Part shown: positions 1 to 9,521 of the stretch, piece by piece | Numbering within the stretch: position 1 is the first letter of the stretch | Layout of the letters: every line of letters begins with the position of its first letter | Assembly (NCBI GenBank): GCA_039820405.1 | Contig: JBCBQC010000003.1 | Location: forward strand, 235,143 to 299,142 | From: CALLVY01 sp937899855 | Lineage (GTDB): Bacteria > Bacteroidota > Bacteroidia > Chitinophagales > Saprospiraceae | Direction of reading: 5' to 3' | Length of the DNA stretch: 64,000 nt | Made by a program: the position numbers and the translations under genes | Notes under the pieces: model-generated | The model's database searches: none | What the model was told of the DNA's origin: nothing | What the model saw: only the letters and a program-made list of their open reading frames with translations

Positions 1-3000
1 GTCACTATGACCTGATAATTGCCATTGTCGGCCGAGGTCGCATTGGGAACAATAGCTTGCGCAGCCACCGAACTAAATCCGTTGGGGCCCGTCCAGGTGT
101 AGGTGTAGTTGCCCGGATCGGCGGGATTGAGCTCGACCGCTAGGGTGATGTCGGCCGCTCCCGTAACGCAGGGAGTCCCGGAATTGGTTACCGCCGTAAT
201 TTCGGGGACGGCGTTGACGATCACGTCGGTGCTCGTACTGCTGCTACAACCCGATACGGCCGTCACCGTCACAGCGTAGGTACCCGGTACGGCGACCGTA
301 CTTGGATTCTGCACTACCGCACTAAAACCCGCCGGACCTTCCCAGCGATAATCCGCCCCGGCAATGGTGTTGGCGCCCAGTTGGACGGATGCGCCGGCAC
401 AGACGGGCCCATCGTTGATGGCTACCACCACCAGCTCGGGTTCTACGAACAGTTCCACGGGGTCGGAAGGTGGCGAATCGCAACCATTCAGCGTGGTGGA
501 GACGCGCCAGGCACCGGCATCGGCGACGGTAGCCGCGGGCAGGGTGAGCGTATTGGTCAGGGTAGTAAAAGTGCTAAAGTTGGGGGCCGTCCAGATGTAT
601 TGGTCCGCGCCGCTGGCGTTGGTGATAAAGACCACGCTGTCGCCCGCACAGATCAGACCGGGCGACGCGATACTCGGTTGTACCGGGCGCGGACGGATGT
701 TGACCAGGGTGGTCACGGGTAAAGAAGGGCAGCCGTTTTGGGATACGACCAAGGTGTAAGTCCCCGCCTGGAGTAGGGTCGGGTCGACGAAGGCGGGGGG
801 ATTGGCCTGGCCGCTGGTAAAGCCATTCGGACCGCTCCAGGTGTAGGTCAGACCCGCCCCAACGGTGGGCGTTCCCAAACTAAATTCCTCCCCCTCACAA
901 AGATCAATTTGCGCCGCATTGGTCGCGGCCGTGGGAATATCCGTTACCGCTACCGCCACAAAGCCCGAGGCATCCGATACACAACCGTCCACCTCGACAA
1001 TCACGAAGTAGGTATTCGTAACCGCCGCCAAAGGAGCGGGCAGGGTAAAGGTCGGCACGGTGGTAGCCGCCATAAAGGTCCCCCCCGGGAAAATACCGGC
1101 GTGCCAACGGTAGCTGACGTTGCCCGAATACTGTTGGGTGCTCAAGATCAAATCATCCGTGGTGCACAGTTGGTTGCTGTTGGCCGTGATGATGGGAGTA
1201 TTGGGAGTACTGGTGATCAGGACCTCCACCGTCCCCGCTGCGCCACAAGCCGTCAGGCCCCTTACCTCCACCCGGTAGGTTCCCGAGTCATTGGCATCCA
1301 CACCGGGGAGGATGGGATTTTCCAAGGTGGAGCTAAAGCCATTGGGGCCCGTCCAGGAATAAGTATACACCACGCCCCCCATTGCCGCGGGAGGATTGGC
1401 AAACAAGGAGAGGGTATCGTTGCCACACAGGCCAATGGAATACGACGGGCTGGGCCCCTCGGTCTCCACCGCTACGATGGCGGTACAGCTGTCCACATTA
1501 CCCGAGGCATCGGTAGCGTAAAGCGTAACGTCTACAAAACTTCCCGCTTGGGTACAGTCAAACGTATTGGGTGCAACCCGGTAGTCGACGATTGCACAAT
1601 TATCGAGGCTGTTGTTGTCGATCTCACTCGGTTCCAAAGTGTAGCTTTGGGTACCCGAGGGGTTGACGAAGATCGTGGTGGCCAGACAACTCACTTGGGG
1701 GGCGATCGTATCCACTAGGCTCACCCTAAAGGAGCAGGTATCCTCATTGCCCGACAAGTCCGGGACAACGTAGAAGACCTCGCTGTCGCCCAGGGTAAAC
1801 TGGACCGTCGGCGCGATCACGGGAGCCAACATGGGGGTGTTGGGCAGATTGGTGGCGCCGGTGGTGTAGTAGTAGGGATTGGCCGATAGGACCTCCAGCG
1901 CGATCCGGAGGTTGCTGCGCCCGTCGTTTTGCCCATCGGGGGTGCCGGGGGCGAAGGCCGTACAAACCGGATTGATGCCATCGTCGGGCACACCGGGGGG
2001 TGGATTGCTAAAGCTCGAATTCGCCACTGCGGAAACTTGCACCATGCCATCCGCCGCCCAGGCATTGTAGAGGCTGGTGGCCACCGTAATCCTGGCTTCC
2101 ACTTCGGCCAGTTCCACCGGATTGGCCAGACAGTTGCCCGCCGCAAAGGTGACGTTGGGCTGCCCCACTTCCGTCGACCCCAGGAGGCTGCCATCCTCGC
2201 CGTAAATCAAGAAATATTCCTCGGGATCATCAACATCCCCCTGAGCGGTCACCGTAAAGGTAACGGTACTGCCCGCCGCGTTGGCCGCCGTAGCAACGAA
2301 GGTAAAATCCTTCCGCTCCGCCAAATACGTATCGTAATCCGCTCGGTAGGCAAACGTCAACAAGGCATCGGCCAGATCAAAAGGCTGAACCTGTTGGAAG
2401 AGGGGAAAACCACAGTTGTCCTCCATCTCCGCCACCAGCGGCAACATCACCATTTTACCCATATTGCAATTGTCGGTAGCCGTCAGGTAAACGATGGTAT
2501 CGGAGGGACAGCTGATTTCCGGGGCTTCCTGGTCTTCGATGGTGACCGTGTAAGTACAAGTGGTAGTGTTACCCGCACAGTCCGTCGCGAAGTAAGTAAG
2601 CTCGTTGGCACCCGTCGACAGCGGAACCGTGATGGTGTTGAGCGGATCCCAAGCTATCCGATTCGTTCCGTTGAGGCTAAACTCCACAACCAAACCGGTA
2701 CGTACGCAGTTTTCCGTGATGCTCGGAGGCAGCAAGTCAAAGTCCACCTCACAGTTGCCCGCGGTGGCTACGATGGTTTGGTCCATGGGGCAGTTGTCAA
2801 AAACGGGGGGCGTATCGTCACGCACACTAAAGGTAGCGCTGGTAAGGGCCACGTTGCCACATTCATCGTAGACGACGAAGTCAATGGTTTCGCTCCGCAA
2901 CAAACCCGGAACGGGAGTGGGACAAGCACTCGTATCCAGGGTACCGGGAGCGGTGCCGGGAAAAGTACTGAGGTCCGCTGGGTCGTAGGACCCCGGAACG

Positions 3001-6000
3001 GCCGCAAACCAAATCAGATCGGTGGTGGCGGTACAATTGTCAGTCGCCAGTGCCCCACCGCGGTTGAGCAGCCAATTCTCAAAAGCCACCTCGGCCGCCA
3101 TGGGGTCGGCACAAGGGCCACTGGCATCCTGGGCGGGATTGGTAATTTGGGGGGCGACCTCGTCCGTCACCGTGATGCGTTGTTCATAATCAACCGCCGC
3201 ATTGCCACAAGCGTCCTGTACCGTCCAGACCCGCGTGATGACAAAGGTATTGGCGCAGTTGCCCCCACTGATAACATCGTTGAAAGCAACCGCGGGTGCG
3301 GGATCGCAATCGTCCACCACGTTGGTCAACTGCCCGGTCATCGTTGGATCCGTCGCTTGGCCACAAAGCAAGGTGACATCCGGTGGACCGACGAAGGTGG
3401 GTGCCTCCGTATCCGTCACCACAAGCTGCTGGGATTGGGATACCGAGCGGCCACAACCATCGGTGGCGGTCCAAACCCGGGTGATGGTATAGCTGTAATC
3501 GGCACAGGAACCGTCGTTGGGGCGGGTATTGGTTTCGCTAAAACTGAGGGTGGGATTGGGATCGCAGGCATCATCGACGGTGACGTTGGCGGGTGCCGGA
3601 ACTCCGGCACAAGTGACGGCCGTATCGGCGGGAACGCCTAGCAAAATGGGGTCGTCATTGTCCTCCACCCGAATCACTTGAGTGGCCGTACTGCTGTTGT
3701 TGCAGGCATCCGTAGCGGTCCAGGTTCGGGTGATGACCAAGAGTACGGGACAAGTCCCGAGGCTGGTGTCCGCACTAAAGCTGAGTCCTACATTCGGATC
3801 GCAATCATCATTGACCAGGGGACTGGCGGGAGCGGGAATATTTTGGCAGTCGACGATCAGATCAGCGGGGACCCCACTGATCGTCGGTGGGGTATTGTCA
3901 AAGATGGAGAAGGTAGCCGAAGCTTCGTTTTGTAATCCACAAGCATCCTGAGCCCGGAAGGTAACCACCACGGACCAATCGCAGATGTCCGCCAGGAGCT
4001 GAGGATAGTCACCGGTAGTACCAAAGGCGATGTTGTTGCCCATTTCCCCCTCCGAAGTCTGAAAATCAAAATCGACAAAACTGGCGGTGCCACAGGCATC
4101 ACTGACCACGGCATCCGCAAATACGTCGATCCAATCGTTGAGGACGGTTTGAGCGGTGGCGTCGTTGCAATTGGCAGTGGCCGCCATCGGAGCGGTCACG
4201 AAAACGGGGGGACTGTTGTCGGTCACTACGTAGGTCGCAATCGTCGTATCTGCATTGCCGCAGGCATCCATCACGATAAAGCGGGCGGCTTGGGAAAAAC
4301 TATTGCCACAGCTGGGGATCAAGGCCAGGGGTTCCGCTCGCCAGTCGGGCGAGCCCACCGAATTGTCGATACTCACGCAATCGTCCGAGGCCTCCGCCCC
4401 ACCGTGAGTTGCCAGCCAATCCGCAAAACTGATAACGGGGTTTTCACAATCCACCACCACTCCCGTTGCGGGAACGTCAATTTGTGGGGGATCGGCATCG
4501 AGGATGGTAATCTGAGCCGTCCGGCTGGTGCTGTTGGTACAGTCGTCAGCAGCGGTAAAAGTAACCGCAACGGCAGTGGCTGGGGTACAGCCGGGAATCG
4601 CACCGGTATAGTCATTGCTGATGCTCACCCCAGTACATTGGTCAGCGGCCAGCCCATTGCCCGCGAGGGCCAACCAAGCGTTGATCTCCGCAGCGAGGTC
4701 GGTAGTGGTATTGCAGTTGAGCACTAAGTCCTGGGGATCGCTGGTCCAGACGGGCGGAAGCAAGTCAACGACACTGACAATGGCGGTACTTTGGGCCGTA
4801 TTGCCACAACTGTCGGTAGCGGTAAAAGTGACCAGCGCGGCTCCGGTATCCCCGCCGCAGCCTCCACTCAATCCGTTGTAATCGTGAGTGTAGCTCACGC
4901 CCCCCGTACAGACATCCGTGGCGGCTCCGTTGCCGTGATTGTTGAGCCAGTCGGCGATGGCCAAGTCGGGTCCGTTGGTACCGTCACAGGACAAGGTCAG
5001 GTTATCGGGGGCATCGGTCCAAACGGGGGGAGTCGTATCGACGATACGAACCTCCGCCGTTCTCTGAGCACTAAGGCCACATTCGTCGGTAGCGGTAAAG
5101 TTGACCACGGCCATTCCCGTAGCGCCACAGCCATCAGAAAGTCCCGTAAAGTCGTGGGTGTAGGTGATATTGTTGCCACACAAATCGCTGGCCGACCCAT
5201 TGCCCCGGGCCGCCAACCAGGCCGCAATCGCCCCGCCGGGATCCGTCGTACCATCGCATTCGATGCTGAGGGGCTGAGGATCGGTATCCCAAGTGGGTGG
5301 CGTGGTATCGATAATCCTTACGCTAGCCATTCGGGTACTCGTATTACCACAATCGTCTTCGGCCGTGAAGGTAACATCGGCCGTTCCCGTCGCACCACAT
5401 TCGTCGGACAAGCCCGTAAAGTCGTGGGTGAGCTGAACGCCGCCGCAAGCATCGCTGGCCACAGCATTGCCATTCGCCGCCAGCCAGGTCGCAATCGCCC
5501 CGGCGGGATCGGCACTGCCATCGCATTCCAAAGTCAAGTCCTGTGGATCAGTGTCCCAAACGGGCGGACGTAGATCGGTAATGATAAAATTGGCGGGAGC
5601 GATGGCGGTATTGCCACAGGCATCCGTAAAGGCAAAATCAATCCCGATGGTACCCTCACAGTTGTGGAGGGCAAAGCGCGCGAGTGAATCCTGAATTTCG
5701 GTGAGGCTACGATCCACACCGCCCCATTGCCACACAGCAGTTAGCAAATTATCCGGCGTACAGACGTCGGAAGCCACGGCCCCCGCAAAACCTTCGAGCC
5801 AGGGGCGAATGGCCGCACCCCCTCCCAGGCTATCGCAAGCCACGGTAGTATCGGCGGGAGGGACGTCGATATTGGGTGGAGTATGGTCTTCGACGGTAAA
5901 GTTGATACCGATGGTACTGACCAGGCCACATTCATCCTCAGCGGTGTAGGTGACGGCAGCCGTTCCGGTACTGCCCCCACAACCGCCCGCCAGGACGACA

Positions 6001-7046
6001 AAATCATTGGACCAACTCAGTGGTCCACAGTTGTCGACAGCATTGATGCCATCCGACCAGGTCAGGATTTGGGTGATCGGATCGCTGGGGTTTCCATTGC
6101 ATTCCAGGGTCACGTCGGTGACGGTGGCGGGATCGATGAGCGGGGCCACCGTATCGAGAACGATGTAGGTCGCCGCGGCGGTACTGCTCAAGCCACAGGC
6201 ATCCGTAGCGGTAAAAACCACCGTGATGGTATCGCAGGGCCCGTCTACATCGGCCGGGGCATCGTCGGAGATATCGATGATGCCGCAGCCGTCGTCAGTA
6301 GCGTCGAACAAGGCACGCTGATCCGCGATCCAGGTGGCGTAGTCCCCCATTTCACAGCGTTCGGTGAGGTCGGTGGGGGGGACGTTGATGAGGGGGGGAT
6401 CAATGTCTTCGGCCACGTTGATCGTCTGGACGAACTGGCTGGTGTTGCCAAACATATCGGTGGCGGTCCAACTGCGGGTAAAGGTCCCGGCGGTACAGGG
6501 GGGCAGGTTGGCCGACTGGCCATCGTAGGTGATGAGGACCTCAAAATCGGGTGCGCCCAGTGGGGGACAATTGTCGGTCGCGATGATGTCGGCCACGTTG
6601 GGCGGGGCGGGCAAGTCGGTCAGGCAAACCAGGTCGAGCAAGGGTGGGGGGAGGCTGGTACTGTCGAAGGTGGGGGCCAGCGTATCGACGACGCGAATGT
6701 CAAAGCCAAAGAAGGCATCGTTGCCCTGATTGTCTTCGGCAAAATAGGTGATGAGAATGGTGTCTCCGGCGGCGACGTCATCGCCGGCGGTGTAGCCACC
6801 GGTGATGTTAAACACCTCAAAGGTGGTGATGGAACAACCAGGGCTGTTGCAGGTGACGGAGATGGAACTGGGAGCACCCCAGTCGAAGGGAATCGTACAA
6901 TCTGCTCCGACGATGAGGCTATCGGGACCAGAATAGTTGAAGGTAAAGTCCAACTGTGCCTGGAGGGATCCCCAGCTACAGCAAACGGTAAGCAATAGGG
7001 ACCAGCAGTAGCGATGCCAATGGGCTTGGTAATTTTTCATATCCAT
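1..7046 (-). CDS. Giant secreted modular adhesin-like protein with HYR-type and PKD/Ig-like repeats (C-terminus outside window)
   Basis: The frame is open from an ATG at 7046 to the left edge, more than 2,340 residues; frame continuity was checked at the start, near 4830 and near position 20. The N-terminus has a hydrophobic segment ending SLQAQ, a typical Bacteroidota signal peptide. From about 6950 down to 2500 come roughly fifteen cysteine-containing HYR-like modules with recurring DNC, ATDSCGN and TPPTWD-type motifs. A less repetitive stretch follows (about 2500-1750), then Ig/PKD-like modules with repeated YTWSGPNGF-type motifs down to position 1. The expected end, a T9SS or gliding-motility C-terminal domain, is not visible. 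Such proteins are exported to the cell surface and are presumed adhesins; the binding partner is unknown. An in-frame ATG at codon 3 is an alternative start. Confidence 0.85.
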   Translation of the reverse strand, partial: MDMKNYQAHWHRYCWSLLLTVCCSWGSLQAQLDFTFNYSGPDSLIVGADCTIPFDWGAPSSISVTCNSPGCSITTFEVFNITGGYTAGDDVAAGDTILITYFAEDNQGNDAFFGFDIRVVDTLAPTFDSTSLPPPLLDLVCLTDLPAPPNVADIIATDNCPPLGAPDFEVLITYDGQSANLPPCTAGTFTRSWTATDMFGNTSQFVQTINVAEDIDPPLINVPPTDLTERCEMGDYATWIADQRALFDATDDGCGIIDISDDAPADVDGPCDTITVVFTATDACGLSSTAAATYIVLDTVAPLIDPATVTDVTLECNGNPSDPITQILTWSDGINAVDNCGPLSWSNDFVVLAGGCGGSTGTAAVTYTAEDECGLVSTIGINFTVEDHTPPNIDVPPADTTVACDSLGGGAAIRPWLEGFAGAVASDVCTPDNLLTAVWQWGGVDRSLTEIQDSLARFALHNCEGTIGIDFAFTDACGNTAIAPANFIITDLRPPVWDTDPQDLTLECDGSADPAGAIATWLAANGNAVASDACGGVQLTHDFTGLSDECGATGTADVTFTAEDDCGNTSTRMASVRIIDTTPPTWDTDPQPLSIECDGTTDPGGAIAAWLAARGNGSASDLCGNNITYTHDFTGLSDGCGATGMAVVNFTATDECGLSAQRTAEVRIVDTTPPVWTDAPDNLTLSCDGTNGPDLAIADWLNNHGNGAATDVCTGGVSYTHDYNGLSGGCGGDTGAALVTFTATDSCGNTAQSTAIVSVVDLLPPVWTSDPQDLVLNCNTTTDLAAEINAWLALAGNGLAADQCTGVSISNDYTGAIPGCTPATAVAVTFTAADDCTNSTSRTAQITILDADPPQIDVPATGVVVDCENPVISFADWLATHGGAEASDDCVSIDNSVGSPDWRAEPLALIPSCGNSFSQAARFIVMDACGNADTTIATYVVTDNSPPVFVTAPMAATANCNDATAQTVLNDWIDVFADAVVSDACGTASFVDFDFQTSEGEMGNNIAFGTTGDYPQLLADICDWSVVVTFRAQDACGLQNEASATFSIFDNTPPTISGVPADLIVDCQNIPAPASPLVNDDCDPNVGLSFSADTSLGTCPVLLVITRTWTATDACNNSSTATQVIRVEDNDDPILLGVPADTAVTCAGVPAPANVTVDDACDPNPTLSFSETNTRPNDGSCADYSYTITRVWTATDGCGRSVSQSQQLVVTDTEAPTFVGPPDVTLLCGQATDPTMTGQLTNVVDDCDPAPAVAFNDVISGGNCANTFVITRVWTVQDACGNAAVDYEQRITVTDEVAPQITNPAQDASGPCADPMAAEVAFENWLLNRGGALATDNCTATTDLIWFAAVPGSYDPADLSTFPGTAPGTLDTSACPTPVPGLLRSETIDFVVYDECGNVALTSATFSVRDDTPPVFDNCPMDQTIVATAGNCEVDFDLLPPSITENCVRTGLVVEFSLNGTNRIAWDPLNTITVPLSTGANELTYFATDCAGNTTTCTYTVTIEDQEAPEISCPSDTIVYLTATDNCNMGKMVMLPLVAEMEDNCGFPLFQQVQPFDLADALLTFAYRADYDTYLAERKDFTFVATAANAAGSTVTFTVTAQGDVDDPEEYFLIYGEDGSLLGSTEVGQPNVTFAAGNCLANPVELAEVEARITVATSLYNAWAADGMVQVSAVANSSFSNPPPGVPDDGINPVCTAFAPGTPDGQNDGRSNLRIALEVLSANPYYYTTGATNLPNTPMLAPVIAPTVQFTLGDSEVFYVVPDLSGNEDTCSFRVSLVDTIAPQVSCLATTIFVNPSGTQSYTLEPSEIDNNSLDNCAIVDYRVAPNTFDCTQAGSFVDVTLYATDASGNVDSCTAIVAVETEGPSPSYSIGLCGNDTLSLFANPPAAMGGVVYTYSWTGPNGFSSTLENPILPGVDANDSGTYRVEVRGLTACGAAGTVEVLITSTPNTPIITANSNQLCTTDDLILSTQQYSGNVSYRWHAGIFPGGTFMAATTVPTFTLPAPLAAVTNTYFVIVEVDGCVSDASGFVAVAVTDIPTAATNAAQIDLCEGEEFSLGTPTVGAGLTYTWSGPNGFTSGQANPPAFVDPTLLQAGTYTLVVSQNGCPSLPVTTLVNIRPRPVQPSIASPGLICAGDSVVFITNASGADQYIWTAPNFSTFTTLTNTLTLPAATVADAGAWRVSTTLNGCDSPPSDPVELFVEPELVVVAINDGPVCAGASVQLGANTIAGADYRWEGPAGFSAVVQNPSTVAVPGTYAVTVTAVSGCSSSTSTDVIVNAVPEITAVTNSGTPCVTGAADITLAVELNPADPGNYTYTWTGPNGFSSVAAQAIVPNATSADNGNYQVIV
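4350..5560 (-). repeat. Tandem 270-bp (90-residue) HYR modules inside the giant gene
   Basis: The same landmark (an antisense block resembling taaagtcgtgggtg) recurs ending at 4620, 4890, 5160 and 5430, exactly 270 bp apart. Adjacent units, especially those at about 5030-5290 and 5300-5560, share long nearly identical stretches. This marks in-frame duplication of one 90-residue domain. Boundaries are approximate. Confidence 0.8.
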
Positions 7047-7549
7047 AAATTGTGCAGCTAAAAATCACCTCGGGGCGGTGAGGCGAGCCTAAATCAGGAA
7101 GGGGGGTCATTGCAAAGAGCAATCCTGGACAAGCGTTGGGAAAATCAATTGGCGTTTACTTTAGCGGCCTGGTGAGGCCGACACTCAGCGGGCGCCGGAA
7201 GCTTTAGGATTGTTTTGGGGACGCTCCATCTCAACTCGGGCTATTCTCAGCTGTTTGCAGCTTTTGCATGTTACTCTTTCAAAAAATTTGCGAAATCGCT
7301 GGCTTGTACTTTCCGAGTGGATCTTTTGAATTAGGGTTGGCAAATATTATTCCCAAAAGTTATTCTAAAGGCGCCCAATGGTCATGGTTCTATAAAAAAA
7401 GTGCGTAGAACGGTTTGATTCTACGCACTTTGTAGGAAAAAGTTGGCTCCGCTGACCCGAAACAACTGGCTTACGGAGTAAAAGGTAAGGAAGGAGTCCG
7501 ATTTCTCCCCGACAGTAGGAATCGGGAGGAAAAACGTCGGCATGGGATT
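7047..7549. other. Intergenic region between the giant gene and the gltX transcription unit
   Basis: About 500 bases without a convincing gene. It holds the gltX-unit terminator near 7390-7431 and, presumably, the promoter of the giant gene. No exact TAnnTTTG element was found close to the 7046 start. The rest shows no recognised structure. Confidence 0.6.
7391..7431 (-). terminator. Intrinsic terminator of the gltX transcription unit
   Basis: A perfect 13-bp inverted repeat (7398-7410 with 7419-7431, AAAGTGCGTAGAA type) surrounds an 8-nt loop. Read on the minus strand it is followed directly by a run of T, the intrinsic terminator form. It lies downstream of the small gene at 7550-7738. Confidence 0.85.
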
Positions 7550-7738
7550 TTATTCCTGCTCTTCCTCCTCCTGGCGATCGACGAGTTTTTTATCCTCGAC
7601 ATTGTCATCCAGAAATTCATTGATTTTATCGACGTTGAAGTTGGAGATGATTTCCCCAAATTCATTGATCTTAATGTCAAAACCATCCAATTCCTGGTGT
7701 ACGCCGGGCTTTCCGATTTTAGGTTTCTTCTTTGGCAT
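7550..7738 (-). CDS. Small acidic conserved-type protein downstream of gltX
   Basis: A 62-residue protein starting MPKKKPKIGKPGVHQ, with a basic N-terminus and a strongly acidic C-terminus ending in EEEEQE. The frame extends nine codons upstream to another ATG at 7765, but the basic MPKKK start is preferred because it leaves a normal 36-nt gap after gltX. The central segment (GFDIKINEFGEI and INEFLDDNVEDKKL) has amphipathic periodicity suggesting a small folded domain. It lies between gltX and the terminator, so it is probably cotranscribed. No function is recognised; the opposite charges at its two ends could suit a nucleic-acid or ribosome-associated factor, which is speculation. Confidence 0.7.
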   Translation of the reverse strand: MPKKKPKIGKPGVHQELDGFDIKINEFGEIISNFNVDKINEFLDDNVEDKKLVDRQEEEEQE

Positions 7739-7774
7739 ACGGCAAGGTCTTTTAAAAGTGAACAAGTGGGAGCG

Positions 7775-9325
7775 CTAGGCCGAAGCCTGTTCGCGGTGGT
7801 ATTGGTCGAAGTAATCGTAGGCTAGCTGTAGCCGCTGGCTTACTTCTTCCCGACCGAGAAGCACTCCTATGGCAAACACCGAGGGGCCCTTCATCGTTCC
7901 CGAAAGTCCCAATCTTAGTATGGGCAGTACGTCACCAAAGCCCCAGCCCTGCTCTTCCATAAAAGCTTTTACCAGCGCCTCGGCTCCAGCCGCCGTAAAG
8001 TCTTCCAACTCAGCCCAGCGATCGCGCAGGGCATCGAAAGCGGCCCGGCGCTCGGGTTTCCACTTTTTGCGGATCATCTTGGTTTCGTAGTCGCGAACGG
8101 GACCGAAGAAATAATAACCCGCCTCCCAAAACTCGGGCAGGACTTGTACCCGCTCCTTCATCAGTCCGGCAAAGGCCGCGAGAAACGCGTCGCTCCGGTC
8201 GGTGGTCAATCCGTCGGTATCGTGAGCCCGTAGCAGGGCGACCAGATCCACATCGGGGGTAGCGATCAGGTATTGTTGGTTGAACCAACGGGCCTTAGGA
8301 TAGTCAAAGCGGGCCCCCGACTTGCCAATGCGCTCCAGGGAAAAATCCGTACTGAGCTGATCCATCGAAAACAGCTCCTGCTCCGTACCCGGGTTCCACC
8401 CGAGGAAGGCCAGAAAATTGTTGACGGCCTGGGGCAAGAATCCAAATTCCCGAAAGCCGGCAAAGGAGTCCTCGGGCCGGTCGCCCTCCCAGGCGAGGGG
8501 GAATACGGGAATGCCCAGTTTGGCGCCGTCGCGTTTGCTCAACTTGCCTTTGCCCTTGGGCTTGAGGATGAGCGGCAGGTGGGCGAACTGGGGCATGGTC
8601 GACTCCCAATTTAGGAAACGGTACAGGTATATATGGTGTGCCGTACTCGGCAGCCACTCCTCGCCCCGAATGACGTGGGAGATTTCCATAAAATGATCAT
8701 CCACGATATTCGCCAGGTGATAGGTCGGCAGGCCATCGGCCTTGAGGATGATTTTATCATCGAGTTCGTTGCTCTTGAAGGTCACCGTGCCCCGGATGCG
8801 GTCTTGGATCGACACTTCCTCATCGCGGGGAATCTTGAGGCGGACGGTGTAGGGCTCCCCAGCCTTCAAGCGGCGTTTGACCTCGTCGGTGGGAAGGGTA
8901 AGGCTGTTCAACAAATCCATCCGCGTGCTGTTGTCGTAGCGAAAAACGGCCTTGCGCGCCTCGTACTCCGCGCGCAGTCGATCGAGGTCGGCGGCCGAAT
9001 CGAAAGCGTAGTAGGCCTGCCCCTGATCAAGGAGTTGTTGGGCGTATTTTTGGTAAAGGTCCTTGCGCTCGGACTGGCGGTAGGGGCCGTAGTCGCCGCC
9101 GATACCGGGGCCTTCATCGAGCTCGAGGCCGCACCAGCGTAGGGCTTCCACAATGTAGGCTTCGGCGCCGGGAACGTAGCGGGTTTGATCGGTATCTTCG
9201 ATCCGGAGTATAAAACTTCCGCCTTGCTGACGGGCCAGCAAATAGTTGTAAAGTGCCGTCCGCACCCCACCGATGTGCAGGGGTCCCGTGGGGCTGGGTG
9301 CAAAGCGCACGCGGAATTTTGTCAT
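7775..9325 (-). CDS. gltX: Glutamyl-tRNA synthetase
   Basis: A 516-residue class I aminoacyl-tRNA synthetase that charges tRNA-Glu in the cytoplasm. The ATP-binding HIGH-type motif is at residues 10-20 (PSPTGPLHIGG) and the KMSKS-type loop is KLSKR at 261-265. RIEDTD at 41-46 is the usual glutamate-binding motif. Length fits the bacterial family, and the C-terminal anticodon-binding domain is intact. The ATG at 9325 gives the canonical N-terminus. Whether this enzyme is discriminating or non-discriminating cannot be told from sequence alone. It is first in a short unit with the small gene downstream. Confidence 0.97.
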   Translation of the reverse strand: MTKFRVRFAPSPTGPLHIGGVRTALYNYLLARQQGGSFILRIEDTDQTRYVPGAEAYIVEALRWCGLELDEGPGIGGDYGPYRQSERKDLYQKYAQQLLDQGQAYYAFDSAADLDRLRAEYEARKAVFRYDNSTRMDLLNSLTLPTDEVKRRLKAGEPYTVRLKIPRDEEVSIQDRIRGTVTFKSNELDDKIILKADGLPTYHLANIVDDHFMEISHVIRGEEWLPSTAHHIYLYRFLNWESTMPQFAHLPLILKPKGKGKLSKRDGAKLGIPVFPLAWEGDRPEDSFAGFREFGFLPQAVNNFLAFLGWNPGTEQELFSMDQLSTDFSLERIGKSGARFDYPKARWFNQQYLIATPDVDLVALLRAHDTDGLTTDRSDAFLAAFAGLMKERVQVLPEFWEAGYYFFGPVRDYETKMIRKKWKPERRAAFDALRDRWAELEDFTAAGAEALVKAFMEEQGWGFGDVLPILRLGLSGTMKGPSVFAIGVLLGREEVSQRLQLAYDYFDQYHREQASA

Positions 9326-9521
9326 GGTTGCAAAAAATTTACCTTTTTTTAAAAAGCCAAGCAGCAGAAGGCCGCTAGGATGCGTTGTGAGTACTAATAA
9401 ACCGACTAGACTCAGATGAAGTTCCCCCCGAAGCTTAGCAAAGAGGCCACAAATCTACTTAATTTGAGAAAGGTAATCCGCTTTTTTGGAACATATCATT
9501 ACTGCGCTCATAATTTACACT

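Noticed and set aside
1929..3641. A 570-codon plus-strand open frame
   Set aside because: Antisense to the giant adhesin gene; its Gly/Arg-rich translation shows no domain and mirrors the repeat structure of the true gene.
4350..5560. Regular repeats that might suggest a CRISPR array
   Set aside because: The period is 270 bp, the units are coding and in frame, and there are no short repeats with unique spacers.
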